This document shows positions 41,264-50,680 of a stretch of 64,000 nucleotides of DNA, piece after piece; the stretch's first letter is position 1; every line of letters begins with the position of its first letter. The stretch is from Lichenicola sp965198575. GTDB lineage: Bacteria; Pseudomonadota; Alphaproteobacteria; Acetobacterales; Acetobacteraceae. The notes under the pieces were generated by a model that was not told the origin of the DNA, did not search any database, and saw only the letters and a list, made by a program, of their open reading frames with translations. The position numbers and the translations under genes are program-made. The stretch spans positions 1,240,001-1,304,000 of the forward strand of contig NZ_OZ240671.1 in NCBI RefSeq assembly GCF_965198575.1, written 5' to 3'.

Positions 41264-44064
41264 CGGACGAGCGGCAGGCTGATGGTGATGAGCGTGCCGC
41301 GTCCGGCGCGCGGGTCCGGTGCGTCGATCCGGCGTCCGGGTGCCGGGCTGCGGGCGACGATGGTGCCGCCCATCACCTCGATCAGGCCGCGCGCGATGGC
41401 CAGGCCGAGCCCGGTGCCAGGCACCACGCTGTCGCCCAGACCGGCGCGATAGAAGCTGTCGAACACGTGGGGCAACTCCTCCTCGGCAATGCCCGGGCCC
41501 TCGTCGGCGACCCGTACCGTCGCGGCGCCATCGGCCACCGCGATCTCGACCCGGACCGCGAGCCCGGGCGGCGAGTACTTCACCGCGTTGTCGAGCACGT
41601 TGAACAGCACCTGCTCCAGCAGCAGCGGGTCGGCCAGCACCGCCGGCGCGGTCAGGTCGGGGGTGATCTCGATGCGCCCAGGCTCCGGCAGACGCGCCGC
41701 CGCCGCCCGCACCGTGTCGGCGACATCCACCCGGGCCATCCGCGGCACCACCGCGCCGCTCTCCAGCCTGGTCATGTCGGTGATGTTGGCAAGGAAGCGC
41801 GTCATCCGCGCGGTATCCTCCTCGATCGCCAGCAGCAGGTCGTCGCGGGTGCCGTCGGTCAGTCTGGTCCAGGCGGTGCGCAGCGTCTCGGCCGATCCGC
41901 GGATGCCGGTGAGCGGCGTGCGCAGGTCGTGCGACAGCGAGTTCAGCAGCGCCGTGCGCAGCTTCTGGGTGCCGTCGCGCGCCGTCGCCTCCGCGGCACC
42001 CCGCACCAGCCTGACCCGCTCGAGCGCCACCGCCGCCTGGTCCGCCAGGGCGCGCAACGTCTGCAGCGCCGGCTCGTCCAGCGGCAGCGCCGATTGCACG
42101 CCGATCAGCCCGTGCAGGCCAGGCGCCCGTCCATCGGCGTTCAGGTCGGCCTCGACGTCGCCCAGGATCGCCGCCGCACCATCGGATGCCGCACCCTCCG
42201 GAGATGCGATCCCCACCGGCAGGAACCGCCAGGGCGCCGATGGCAATGTCGCGGTGCCACGGCCGGCGGGCTCGCCACGACGCCAGGCCCACCGCGCGGC
42301 GGCCCAGGAATGCTCGTCCATGGTGTCGGCCGGCGGATCGGCGGTCAGGATGTCGAGCATGCCGTCGGCATCGACTGCGGACAGGAACAGCGCGCGCCCG
42401 GCGATCGAGGATGCCTGCCTGACGATCACCTCCTGCAGCTCGCGCTCCGTCACCGGAACGCCCAGTGCGCGGGAGAACCCCCCGATCCGTCGCAGGCCCT
42501 CGATGCGACCCTGTGCGGCGCGGGCAGCGGCGCCGAGCCGGCTGGCGACGATCCCGGTCGAGGTCGCCACCGCCAGGAACACCAGGATGGCGACCACGTC
42601 GCGCGGCGCGTCGATCGTCAGCCGGAACAGCGGCGGGATGAAAAAGAAGTTCCAGGACAGGAACGACACCACCGCCGAGTAGAGCGCGATGCCGAGACCG
42701 TACAGCACCGCCGCACCCACCACGGCGGCCAGGAACAGCATGCCCATCGCGTCGGGCTCGACCAGTCCGCGCAGCAGCCAGCCGACGCCGACCATCAGTG
42801 CCACCAGCGACGTCGAGACCAGCCACGGCGCCCAGCCATCCGGCAGCAGCGCCCGCAGCCACTGGCGATACAGCAGCTTCTGGCTGACCGGCTTCGGGTG
42901 GGTCGGCACCACATGCACGGCATAATCCGGAGCCTGCGACAGCAGCGCCGCGGCCAGGTTGCCGCGCATTCCCCGGCCCGCCAGCAATCCGCCCAGCCGG
43001 CGCCTGCCGAACCCGCGCCGCCCCATGCGGCCGACCACGATCTGGGTGATGTTGCGGGTCTGCGCCACCTCCAGCGCCACGCCGACGATGCCCTCATGAC
43101 CGCTGCGCACCGCGCGGATCTCGGTCTCGGCACCCAGCTCGGCGGCCAGCGCCATCGTCCGCGACACCGCCTGCGCCTCCGCCGGCAGCTCGCCCGCAGG
43201 CTCGATATGCAGCGCCATCCACGGTGCATGCAGCGCGTCGGCAAGGCGCTTGGCCTGGCGCAGCACCGCCTCGCCGGAATCCGGCCCGACGAGCGCCAGA
43301 ACCTGGTCGCCGGCCGGCCAGGGACCGGCGATGGCGTGCTGGCGCATGTAGTCGAGCAGGCTTGCATCGACATGCTGGGCCACCCGGCGCAGCGCGATTT
43401 CGCGCAGCGCCTGCAGGTTGCCGGCCCGGAAGAAGCCGTCCAGCGCACGCCCGGCGACGTCGTTGCGATACACCCGCCCCTGCGCCAGCCGGTCGCGCAG
43501 ATCCGCCGGCGACAGGTCGATCATCTCGATCTCGTCGGCGAGCTCCAGCACATGGTCCGGCAGCGTCTCGGTGACGCGGATGCCGGTGATCCGCAGCACG
43601 GTGTCGTTCAGGCTCTCCAGATGCTGGACGTTGAGCGTGGTCCATACCGGGATGCCGGCGGCGAGCAGCTCGGCCACATCCTCCCAGCGGCGCGAATGGC
43701 GGCTGCCGGGCGCATTGCGATGCGCCAGCTCATCCACCAGCAGCAGCTTCGGATGCAGCTTAAGGGCGGCGTCGAGGTCGAACTCCGACAGCACCTGGCC
43801 GCGATACGGCACCTCCAGCCGCGGCAGCACCGTCAGCTCGCCGATCTGTGCCTCGGTCTCGGCACGGCCATGCGTCTCGACCAGGCCCACGACGATGCCG
43901 GCGCGGCCCGACGCCACCAGCCGCCGCGCCTGGGTCAGCATCTCGAAGGTCTTGCCGACCCCTGGTGCCGCACCGAGAAAGATCTTGAGCGGCGCACGGG
44001 TCGCGCGGGCGGCCACGGCGACGAGCGTGTCCGGGTCGGGCCGGCGATCCAGATCGGGACGCAT
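41260..44064 (-). CDS. kdpD: Potassium-responsive sensor histidine kinase
   Basis: A 934-residue membrane sensor kinase. In order: the KdpD ATP-binding domain (Walker A GAAPGVGKTFEML near residue 35), a universal-stress-protein-like domain (VGRMGRRGFGRRRLGGLLAG), four closely spaced transmembrane helices, a GAF-like domain and the kinase core with the phospho-acceptor His in LSHDLRTPLTG and ATP-binding motifs in NVLDNAVKYSPPG and GTGLGLAIARG. The start at 44064 is preceded by CAGGAG 9 bases upstream; a frame extended to 44181 has no such site. Confidence 0.95.
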   Translation of the reverse strand: MRPDLDRRPDPDTLVAVAARATRAPLKIFLGAAPGVGKTFEMLTQARRLVASGRAGIVVGLVETHGRAETEAQIGELTVLPRLEVPYRGQVLSEFDLDAALKLHPKLLLVDELAHRNAPGSRHSRRWEDVAELLAAGIPVWTTLNVQHLESLNDTVLRITGIRVTETLPDHVLELADEIEMIDLSPADLRDRLAQGRVYRNDVAGRALDGFFRAGNLQALREIALRRVAQHVDASLLDYMRQHAIAGPWPAGDQVLALVGPDSGEAVLRQAKRLADALHAPWMALHIEPAGELPAEAQAVSRTMALAAELGAETEIRAVRSGHEGIVGVALEVAQTRNITQIVVGRMGRRGFGRRRLGGLLAGRGMRGNLAAALLSQAPDYAVHVVPTHPKPVSQKLLYRQWLRALLPDGWAPWLVSTSLVALMVGVGWLLRGLVEPDAMGMLFLAAVVGAAVLYGLGIALYSAVVSFLSWNFFFIPPLFRLTIDAPRDVVAILVFLAVATSTGIVASRLGAAARAAQGRIEGLRRIGGFSRALGVPVTERELQEVIVRQASSIAGRALFLSAVDADGMLDILTADPPADTMDEHSWAAARWAWRRGEPAGRGTATLPSAPWRFLPVGIASPEGAASDGAAAILGDVEADLNADGRAPGLHGLIGVQSALPLDEPALQTLRALADQAAVALERVRLVRGAAEATARDGTQKLRTALLNSLSHDLRTPLTGIRGSAETLRTAWTRLTDGTRDDLLLAIEEDTARMTRFLANITDMTRLESGAVVPRMARVDVADTVRAAAARLPEPGRIEITPDLTAPAVLADPLLLEQVLFNVLDNAVKYSPPGLAVRVEIAVADGAATVRVADEGPGIAEEELPHVFDSFYRAGLGDSVVPGTGLGLAIARGLIEVMGGTIVARSPAPGRRIDAPDPRAGRGTLITISLPLVR

Positions 44065-44395
44065 CGCCTTGAACTCCTGGGCGGCCGGCTTGCCGTTAAG
44101 TCGGCGGCCGGTGCCCGCGGAGACTACGACATGATCAGGCCGCCATCGACATGCCTGGCGCAGTGATGGCCGGTACACCACCCGCCATCGGGCAATACGC
44201 GGGCAGGATCAGCCGAAGACAGCTTCCTCGACCTGTTCGAGCGGCTGCGGAAGGCCCGCATCATCCGGTGAACTCGGGCAGGACGTGGATCGGAACCGCC
44301 CAGGCGTGACAGGCGTCCGGATGCCGCTCTCTGCCACCGGCGACCGGCGGAGCAGCGATCGGGGATCCACCGACCGGGCCATTTCGGTCGCGGGG
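44065..44395. other. Non-coding stretch between kdpD and the decayed SDR gene
   Basis: No intact gene. It presumably holds the current kdpD promoter. On the plus strand a short frame ending near 44272 reads DSFLDLFERLRKARIIR before a stop without any start, which could be the tail of a degraded gene, and the downstream part merges into the SDR remnant. Confidence 0.5.
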
Positions 44396-44922
44396 CGGCG
44401 AGGCGCCGACGCGGAAGCGCGACCTGACTGACGCAGAGCGCATGGTGGCGACCAACGTCCTGGGGCCGATCTGTCTGATCGATGCGTTGATCGACCACCT
44501 GGTTCAGCAGGCAGGTGCCGCGATCATCGACGTGACTTCCGGCACCGGCTTCGTTCCGTATCCCGCCTCGCCCACCTAAAGCGCAACGAAGGCGGCTACG
44601 CATGCCTACACGGTGGCACTCCGTCCGCTGCTGAAAGATCGCGTCGAGATGATCGAGATCGTCCCTCCGCAGGTGCAGACCGAACTGTCTCCCGGCCAAT
44701 CCAGGCTGGCGCACTGCATGCCGCTTGCCGCTTTCGCCGACGAGGTGATGGCGCTGCTTCATGCACAGCCAACACCCCAAGAAGGTCTGCGTCGAGCGCG
44801 TACGCTACCTGCGCAATGCCGAGGCGCACGGCCACTTCGATGAGGCCTTGGCGATGATGGCGGCGCACTCCCAGAAGTTCGGACATTCCACTCATATCGC
44901 GGTGATCAGGCCCATCGCTTGA
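44396..44922 (+). pseudogene. Decayed SDR oxidoreductase (DltE-like): stop at the catalytic Tyr plus frameshift
   Basis: Translation in one frame gives DLTDAERMVATNVLGPICL and AAIIDVTSGTGFVPYPAS, then PT-stop-SATKAATHAYTVALRP. In intact relatives this reads PTYSATKAA, so the Tyr of the catalytic YxxxK motif is replaced by TAA (44577-44579). The remainder continues to ALLHAQPTPQE, where one base change in frame is needed to continue with CVERVRYLRNAEAHGHFDEA and a late stop at 44920-44922. The cofactor-binding N-terminal part is missing. The left edge is approximate. It lies tail to tail with the RES-domain gene. Confidence 0.72.
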
Positions 44923-44939
44923 TCGTGGCCGTCCTTGCG

Positions 44940-45425
44940 CTATGACGCCTTCGCGATCCTCGGGTCGTAGGTCCAGCGCCGGACTTTCCGGGCGCCGATG
45001 GATGCGCTGGCGGGATGCGCCGGATTGATCAGCACGTTCATCTCCTCAGGCACGATCGCAGACGGGATGACGAGCACTGCCGTACGTGCGCTCTCCAGCC
45101 ATCCGGTGCCGAACTCGATGCTGGTGAGGCTCGCCGGTTCTGCATCCCAGCCGACCGGGAGCGAGGCGGCATTTCGTTCCTCCCGGGCATCCCAGATATC
45201 CCCGGGAATGGCGACCTCGACCAGGTAGCGGTTCATCGGGAGGCCGCCCGCATTCAGGTGGACGAGCGTTTCCAGGCAGGCCAGCGACCGAGTTTCGGAC
45301 GCATACACCACTGCCGTATCCTGTCTGTTCCAGCGGCCACCGGCCCGCTTCGCACCGGCACCCGACATGTCGTTCGCCAGGTAGGCTTTCGCGTCGGTCG
45401 CGATCCGGTAGACGGTCCTGCTCAA
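44940..45425 (-). CDS. RES-domain toxin of a Xre-RES module
   Basis: A 161-residue protein of the RES family, in which characterised members degrade NAD+ in the cell. The family pattern is visible: N-terminal RTVYRIA, the GGRWNRQDTAVVYAS block with the conserved Arg and Tyr, the Glu in SLACLETLVHL, and the late Ser/Asn in VIPSAIVPEEMNVLINPAHP. The TTG start at 45425 overlaps the antitoxin stop (TTGA); a longer frame starting at 45557 merely reads through the antitoxin gene. Toxicity here is inferred from the family. Confidence 0.85.
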   Translation of the reverse strand: MSRTVYRIATDAKAYLANDMSGAGAKRAGGRWNRQDTAVVYASETRSLACLETLVHLNAGGLPMNRYLVEVAIPGDIWDAREERNAASLPVGWDAEPASLTSIEFGTGWLESARTAVLVIPSAIVPEEMNVLINPAHPASASIGARKVRRWTYDPRIAKAS

Positions 45426-45943
45426 GCGTAGGCGCCACTCTGGATCCGGGCGAGGCTGGCGGAGACCAGGTTCTGGCCTTCGATGGTATCGAGCAGGTCG
45501 CGTGGACGGACGCCACCCAAGGCCGGCAGCGGTTCGCCGAGCCAGCGCGACAGCCACGCGGTCGCATCGAAGCCCTCCGGATTGCCCGACTCCCCGACGA
45601 TGGCCTCCACCTGGCCCACCAGCCTGGCCACACCGAGCACCCGTTCGCTTTCCGCCGCCGGCAGCCGCTCCTCGCCCTTGACCTTGCGGTTCAGGGTCGC
45701 CGCCGAGATGTTCAACGCGCGCATGCCCTCGGCCTGGACGCCGGAGATGTACGAGATGATGACCTTGGCGTCGGACGCGAGAACGCCGAGCTTGATAAGC
45801 CTGATCCGCTCGACTGCATCGGCCTTGTAGAAATCAAGGTAGCGGTCGGACGCGGGAGGCTGCATCGCCCGCCTGATGGCCTGCCGTGACGGCGTTCCAT
45901 GCACAGGGCGGTCGCCATGGACAATCTGGGTCACGCCATTCAC
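45422..45943 (-). CDS. Xre/MbcA/ParS-type antitoxin
   Basis: A 173-residue protein. The central helix-turn-helix (LNISAATLNRKVKGEERLP, about residues 77-95) and the C-terminal toxin-binding domain (WLGEPLPALGGVRPRDLLDT followed by EGQNLV) are typical of DUF2384 antitoxins. It starts with GTG at 45943, three bases from a perfect inverted repeat that probably serves as its own operator; an internal ATG at 45865 is an alternative. It is co-translated with the RES toxin and should neutralise it and repress the operon. Confidence 0.86.
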   Translation of the reverse strand: MNGVTQIVHGDRPVHGTPSRQAIRRAMQPPASDRYLDFYKADAVERIRLIKLGVLASDAKVIISYISGVQAEGMRALNISAATLNRKVKGEERLPAAESERVLGVARLVGQVEAIVGESGNPEGFDATAWLSRWLGEPLPALGGVRPRDLLDTIEGQNLVSASLARIQSGAYA

Positions 45944-45945
45944 TC

Positions 45946-45972
45946 CATTTGAGCAATTGATAAGCTCAAATG
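45946..45972. promoter_or_regulatory. Inverted-repeat operator of the Xre-RES module
   Basis: CATTTGAGC and GCTCAAATG form a perfect 9-bp inverted repeat around the 9-base spacer AATTGATAA, immediately upstream of the antitoxin start. It is A/T-rich compared with its surroundings and is in the expected place for autoregulation by the Xre protein. Confidence 0.7.
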
Positions 45973-46087
45973 AGTTGGAATGCGATGGAATTCAACCGCC
46001 TTGTCGATCATGCGCCGGATGCCCGGGCCGTGGGCGCAGGTCCGGTCCCCATCGGCAGGACCTGCGTGCATGGCATCCGGGTGCGGG

Positions 46088-46705
46088 TCAGTGCGCGGCC
46101 GCCGCCGGCAGCGCGTCGAGCGCCAGGTTGACCCGCAGCACGTTCAGGTGCGCCTCGCCGAAGATGCCGAGCGCCCGTCCCGTGGTGTTCGCGGCCAGCA
46201 GGTCGCGGATCGTGGCGACCGGAACATGCCGGGCATCGGCGATACGCGCCGCCTGCAGATCGGCATAGGCGGGCGAAATGTCCGGATCGAGGCCGGATCC
46301 CGAGGTCGTTACCGCATCCATCGGGATCGATCCGGCCCTGGCACCGGCCTTCACCAGCGTGTCGACGTCGCCGGCGACCCGGTCATGCAGCGCCTTCGAG
46401 GTCGGCCCGAGGTTCGACGCCGACGAGGTGCTGGCGTCGTACGGCGTCGGCACCGTCTTGGACGGATCCTTGGGGTCGGTGCCGGTGATGCCGGACGGAC
46501 GCGCATGCAGGTATTGCGGCTCCGTCATCGCCTGGCCGATCAGCATCGAGCCGATCGGCTTGCCGTCACGCATCACCAGGCTGCCATTCGCCTGGAACGG
46601 CAGGACGATGGCGCCAAGCCCGGTGAAGCCGAGCGGAAATGCGAAGCCGAGCAGCAAGGTGAACAGCACGACGAGTGAAAGCGCCGGGCGCAGATGGGAA
46701 ATCAT
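46088..46705 (-). CDS. kdpC: Potassium-transporting ATPase subunit C
   Basis: A 205-residue subunit with one N-terminal membrane helix (LVVLFTLLLGFAFPLGFTG) and a periplasmic domain. Family blocks include FQANGSLVMRDGKPIGSMLI, SGSGLDPDISPAYADLQ and ARHVPVATIRDLL. It binds KdpB and KdpA and stabilises the complex. It lies 11 bases after kdpB. The next kdp gene in the usual order (kdpD) is more than 2 kb further on, beyond the toxin-antitoxin genes. Confidence 0.95.
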   Translation of the reverse strand: MISHLRPALSLVVLFTLLLGFAFPLGFTGLGAIVLPFQANGSLVMRDGKPIGSMLIGQAMTEPQYLHARPSGITGTDPKDPSKTVPTPYDASTSSASNLGPTSKALHDRVAGDVDTLVKAGARAGSIPMDAVTTSGSGLDPDISPAYADLQAARIADARHVPVATIRDLLAANTTGRALGIFGEAHLNVLRVNLALDALPAAAAH

Positions 46706-46716
46706 GGCTGATGCCT

Positions 46717-48837
46717 TCAGGCAAAGATGTGCAGGGCGGTGAGCAGCATGTCGATGATCTTGATGCCGGCGAACGGCACGATGATGCCGCCGACACCGTA
46801 GAACAGCAGGTTCCGCCGGAGCAGTGCTGCCGCACCCTCGGCCCGGAACTGCACGCCGCGCAGGGCGAGCGGCACCAGCGCGATGATCACCAGCGCGTTG
46901 AAGATCACCGCCGACAGGATCGCACTCTGCGGCGTCGACAGATGCATGACGTTGAGTGCGCGCAGGCCCGGATACGTCGCCACGAAGATCGCCGGCAGGA
47001 TCGCAAAGTATTTCGAGATGTCGTTGGCGATCGAGAAGGTGGTGAGCGCGCCGCGGGTGATCAGCAGCTGCTTGCCGATCTCGACGATCTCGATCAGCTT
47101 GGTCGGATCGCTGTCGAGGTCGACCATGTTGGCCGCCTCGCGCGCCGCCTGGGTGCCGGTCTGCATCGCCACGCCGACATCGGCCTGGGCCAGCGCCGGT
47201 GCGTCGTTGGTGCCGTCGCCGCACATCGCCACCAGCCGTCCCTCAGCCTGGGCGCGGCGGATGTAGTCGAGCTTGTCCTGCGGGGTCGCCTCGGCGACGA
47301 AATCGTCGACGCCGGCTTCGGTGGCGATCGCGGCTGCGGTGATGCGGTTGTCGCCGGTCACCATGACGGTGCGGATACCCATCCGACGCAAGGCAGCGAA
47401 GCGGTCGCGGATGCCCGGCTTGACCACGTCCTTGAGCTCGATCACGCCCATCAGACGGCCATCCTCGGCGACCGCGAGCGGCGTACCACCCGAGCGGGCG
47501 ATGCGCTCGACGGAGGCGGTGAAGGCCGCCGGCGGGTTGGTCTCGCCGATCTCGCGCAGCAGGCTGTCCACCGCACCCTTGCGCCACGAGCGACTGCCGG
47601 CATCCAGCCCGGAAATCCGGGTGTTGGCCGAAAACGGGATCGCCACCGCGCCGACCGGCTTGTCCGGCAGACTGTTGAAGCGGTCGCGCACCAGCATGTG
47701 CACCGACCGGCCCTCGGGCGTCTCGTCATCCATCGAGGCGAGCGAGGCTGCCTCCGCCAGGTGCCATTCCTCGACGCCCGGCACCGCGAACAGTCCGGCG
47801 GCCATGCGGTTGCCGAAGGTGATGGTGCCGGTCTTGTCGAGCAGCAGCGTGTCGACGTCGCCGGCCGCCTCGACGGCGCGGCCGGAGGTGGCGACCACGT
47901 TGAAGCGCACCAGCCTGTCCATGCCGGCAATGCCGATCGCCGAGAGCAGGCCGCCGATGGTGGTCGGGATCAGCGTGACCAGGAGTGCCGCGAGCACCGG
48001 CACAGCCAGCATCGTGCCGGAGTAGTGCGCGAAGCCGACCAGGGTCGAGACCGCCACCAGGAAGATGATGGTGAGGCCGGCGAGCAGGATGTCGAGCGCG
48101 ATCTCGTTCGGCGTCTTGGAGCGGGACGCCCCCTCGACCAGCGCGATCATGCGGTCGATGAAGGTGTGGCCGGGCTCGACGGTGATGCGGATCAGCAGGC
48201 TGTCGGACACCACCTGGGTGCCGCCGGTGACCGCCGACCGATCACCGCCGGCCTCGCGGATGACCGGTGCAGACTCGCCGGTGATGGCGCTTTCGTTGAT
48301 CGAGGCGATGCCCTTGATGATCTCGCCATCGAGCGGGATCAGGTCGCCGGTCTCGACCAGCACCACGTCGCCGAGACGCAGCGAGGTGGAGGCGACGGTC
48401 GCGTAGATCGCCGGATCGTCCGGGTTGGCCAGGCGCTTGGCCATCATGTCGCTGCGGGCGCGGCGCAGGCTCTCGGCACGGGCGCGACCGCGTCCCTCGG
48501 CGACGGCCTCGGCGAAGGTCGCGAACAACACCGTCAGCCAGAGCCAGAAGGCGATCGCGAGTGCGAAGGCCGGGTGTGCCCCGGTCAGGAACAGGTCCCG
48601 AACACCGAGGATGGTGGTCAGGATGGCGACGATCTCGGTCACGAAGATGACCGGATTGCGCGCCAGGCGCCGCGGATCGAGCTTGGCGAAGGCGTCGCGT
48701 GACGCCCTGCCGATGATCGAGGCGTCGAACAGCGAGATCGCCTGGGCGCGATCCGGACTGCCGCCGGTGGGGCTGCCACCGGCCGGCGTGGCCGAGCCCG
48801 AGCGGGCGGGCATCGGGGTGATGTGGGTGTCGGGCAT
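46717..48837 (-). CDS. kdpB: Potassium-transporting ATPase subunit B (P-type ATPase)
   Basis: A 706-residue P-type ATPase that energises potassium uptake. The phosphorylated Asp is in LLLDKTGTITFG, the actuator motif is SAITGESAPV, and the hinge motif is GDGTNDAPALAQADVG. About seven membrane helices are predicted in the usual layout. The first 35 residues are a Pro/Gly/Ser-rich tail longer than in the E. coli protein. It lies between kdpA (12 bases upstream) and kdpC. Confidence 0.97.
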   Translation of the reverse strand: MPDTHITPMPARSGSATPAGGSPTGGSPDRAQAISLFDASIIGRASRDAFAKLDPRRLARNPVIFVTEIVAILTTILGVRDLFLTGAHPAFALAIAFWLWLTVLFATFAEAVAEGRGRARAESLRRARSDMMAKRLANPDDPAIYATVASTSLRLGDVVLVETGDLIPLDGEIIKGIASINESAITGESAPVIREAGGDRSAVTGGTQVVSDSLLIRITVEPGHTFIDRMIALVEGASRSKTPNEIALDILLAGLTIIFLVAVSTLVGFAHYSGTMLAVPVLAALLVTLIPTTIGGLLSAIGIAGMDRLVRFNVVATSGRAVEAAGDVDTLLLDKTGTITFGNRMAAGLFAVPGVEEWHLAEAASLASMDDETPEGRSVHMLVRDRFNSLPDKPVGAVAIPFSANTRISGLDAGSRSWRKGAVDSLLREIGETNPPAAFTASVERIARSGGTPLAVAEDGRLMGVIELKDVVKPGIRDRFAALRRMGIRTVMVTGDNRITAAAIATEAGVDDFVAEATPQDKLDYIRRAQAEGRLVAMCGDGTNDAPALAQADVGVAMQTGTQAAREAANMVDLDSDPTKLIEIVEIGKQLLITRGALTTFSIANDISKYFAILPAIFVATYPGLRALNVMHLSTPQSAILSAVIFNALVIIALVPLALRGVQFRAEGAAALLRRNLLFYGVGGIIVPFAGIKIIDMLLTALHIFA

Positions 48838-48849
48838 GTCTACGGTCCC

Positions 48850-50559
48850 TTAGTACGTCGTGCCGGCGCGCAGCACGTAATGCTCCGCGAGTGGCCCGAG
48901 CGCATCGGCAGGCAGGAATTGCAGGCCGCCCAGGATGAGCACGACACCTGCCAGCAATCCGATGAACAGCATCCCGGTGGTCGGGAAGGTGCCAGCGTTC
49001 ATCGACAGCTTCGGCTTCGCAGCCAGCGAGCCGGCGATCGCCAGGATCGGCACCAGCACCGCGAACCGGCCGAACAGCATGGCGAAGGCGAGCCCGTAGG
49101 ACATCAGCGGACCGGTCGCCGTGATGCCGGCGAACGCGCTGCCGTTGTTCTGTGTCGCCGACGTCCAGGCATAGAGCATTTCCGACAGCCCGTGCGGCCC
49201 GGCATTATCCAGCGCGCCCAATCCTGCAGGCAGCACCAGCGACAATCCGGCGCCACACAGGATCCACAGCGTCAGCACCAGCAGTGCCAGCATCGCCAGC
49301 TTGATCTCCTTGGCTTGCACCTTCTTGCCGAGATATTCCGGCGTGCGACCGACCATCAACCCGGCGACGAACACCGAGAGCAGCGCGAACACGACCATGA
49401 AGTAGAAGCCCGAGCCGATACCGCCAGGCGTGACTTCGCCAAGCTGCATCATGAACAGCGGCACCAGCCCACCGAGCGGCATGAAGCTGTCGGGCGCGCC
49501 AGCGACGGCTCCGGTCGAGGTGCCGGTGGCGCCAATATTCAGCAATGCCGTCAGCGGCGTGCCGAAGCGCGTTTCCTTGCCTTCGAGATTGCCCTGCAAC
49601 TGGTCGACGCCGAGCGCATGCAGCAGCGGGTTGCCGGCGGCTTCGGCGGCATAGTTGCAGAGCACAGCGACCGAGAGCAGCCCTGCCATGGCGATGAACA
49701 GCGCGCGGCCCTGGCCCGGCTCCTTGACGATGCGGCCGAAGCAGACCGGCAACGCGAACGGGATCAGCAGCAGCATGACGGTCTCGAGCGCGCAGGTGAG
49801 CGCGGTCGGGTTCTCGAACGGATGCGCGCTGTTGGCGTTGAAGAAGCCGCCGCCGTTGGTCCCCAGCATCTTGATCGCCTCCTGGAAGGCGACCGGGCCC
49901 AGCGCGATGGTCTGCTTCACACCTTCCAGCGTGGTGATCTGCGCGTAGTCGTGCAGCGTCTGCGGCACGCCGCTGGCCATCAGAAGGAGCGTGCAGACGC
50001 ACGCGATCGGCAGCAGCACGTAGAGTGTGCCGCGGGTCAGATCGACCCAGAAATTGCCAAGCGTCTTGACGCTGCCCTTGGCAAAGGCCCGCATCACCGC
50101 GACTGCGACTGCAATGCCGGTTGCCGGGGACAGGAAGTTGTGCACCGTCAGGCCGAACATCTGCGCGCCGTACGACACGCCACTTTCCGGCACGTAGGCC
50201 TGCCAGTTGGTGTTGGTGACGAACGAGATCGCGGTGTTGAAGGCGATCGCCGGCGGCATGCCGACGATGTGCTGCGGATTGAACGGCAGATAGAACTGCA
50301 GCCGCAGCATCAGATACAGCAGCGCGAAATGGATCGCGTTGAGCAGCAACAGCGCTGTCGCGTACGAGCGCCAGGACATGCCGGCGAGCGGGTTGATGCC
50401 GCAGAGGCGGTAGATGCCGCGCTCGACCGGCCCGAGCAGCGGCGACAGGAATGTCGGCCGCCCTTCGAGCACGGCTGCAAGGAAGCGGCCGACCGGCACC
50501 GCGCAAGCGAACGTCACGCCCAGCACGAGTACGATCTGGAGCAGGCCATCCTGTGTCAT
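48850..50559 (-). CDS. kdpA: Potassium-transporting ATPase subunit A (channel subunit)
   Basis: A 569-residue membrane protein of the potassium channel superfamily with about ten helices. Selectivity-filter segments are recognisable: FVTNTNWQAYVPES, LGTNGGGFFNANSAHPFENP, and ATQNNGSAFAGI. It forms the selective pore of the KdpFABC complex. It follows kdpF by 27 bases and precedes kdpB. Confidence 0.97.
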   Translation of the reverse strand: MTQDGLLQIVLVLGVTFACAVPVGRFLAAVLEGRPTFLSPLLGPVERGIYRLCGINPLAGMSWRSYATALLLLNAIHFALLYLMLRLQFYLPFNPQHIVGMPPAIAFNTAISFVTNTNWQAYVPESGVSYGAQMFGLTVHNFLSPATGIAVAVAVMRAFAKGSVKTLGNFWVDLTRGTLYVLLPIACVCTLLLMASGVPQTLHDYAQITTLEGVKQTIALGPVAFQEAIKMLGTNGGGFFNANSAHPFENPTALTCALETVMLLLIPFALPVCFGRIVKEPGQGRALFIAMAGLLSVAVLCNYAAEAAGNPLLHALGVDQLQGNLEGKETRFGTPLTALLNIGATGTSTGAVAGAPDSFMPLGGLVPLFMMQLGEVTPGGIGSGFYFMVVFALLSVFVAGLMVGRTPEYLGKKVQAKEIKLAMLALLVLTLWILCGAGLSLVLPAGLGALDNAGPHGLSEMLYAWTSATQNNGSAFAGITATGPLMSYGLAFAMLFGRFAVLVPILAIAGSLAAKPKLSMNAGTFPTTGMLFIGLLAGVVLILGGLQFLPADALGPLAEHYVLRAGTTY

Positions 50560-50586
50560 GTTGTCAGTTCCATAGTGAAATGGCCT

Positions 50587-50676
50587 TCAGAAATCTTCGG
50601 GACGGATCAGCGCCCAACCGAGATAGACCAGGAGGAAGCAGGAGACCGCGGCGCCCAGCACCAGATCGAAGGTCAT
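50587..50676 (-). CDS. kdpF: Potassium-transporting ATPase subunit F (29 residues)
   Basis: A tiny single-helix membrane protein, MTFDLVLGAAVSCFLLVYLG followed by WALIRPEDF. The ending L-x-RPE-x-F is the KdpF hallmark. It stabilises the KdpABC complex. The gene is directly upstream of kdpA. Confidence 0.88.
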   Translation of the reverse strand: MTFDLVLGAAVSCFLLVYLGWALIRPEDF

Positions 50677-50680
50677 GCGA

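Noticed and set aside
41467..44166. 899-residue plus-strand open frame opposite kdpD
   Set aside because: Arg/Gln/His-rich shadow of kdpD with no motifs.
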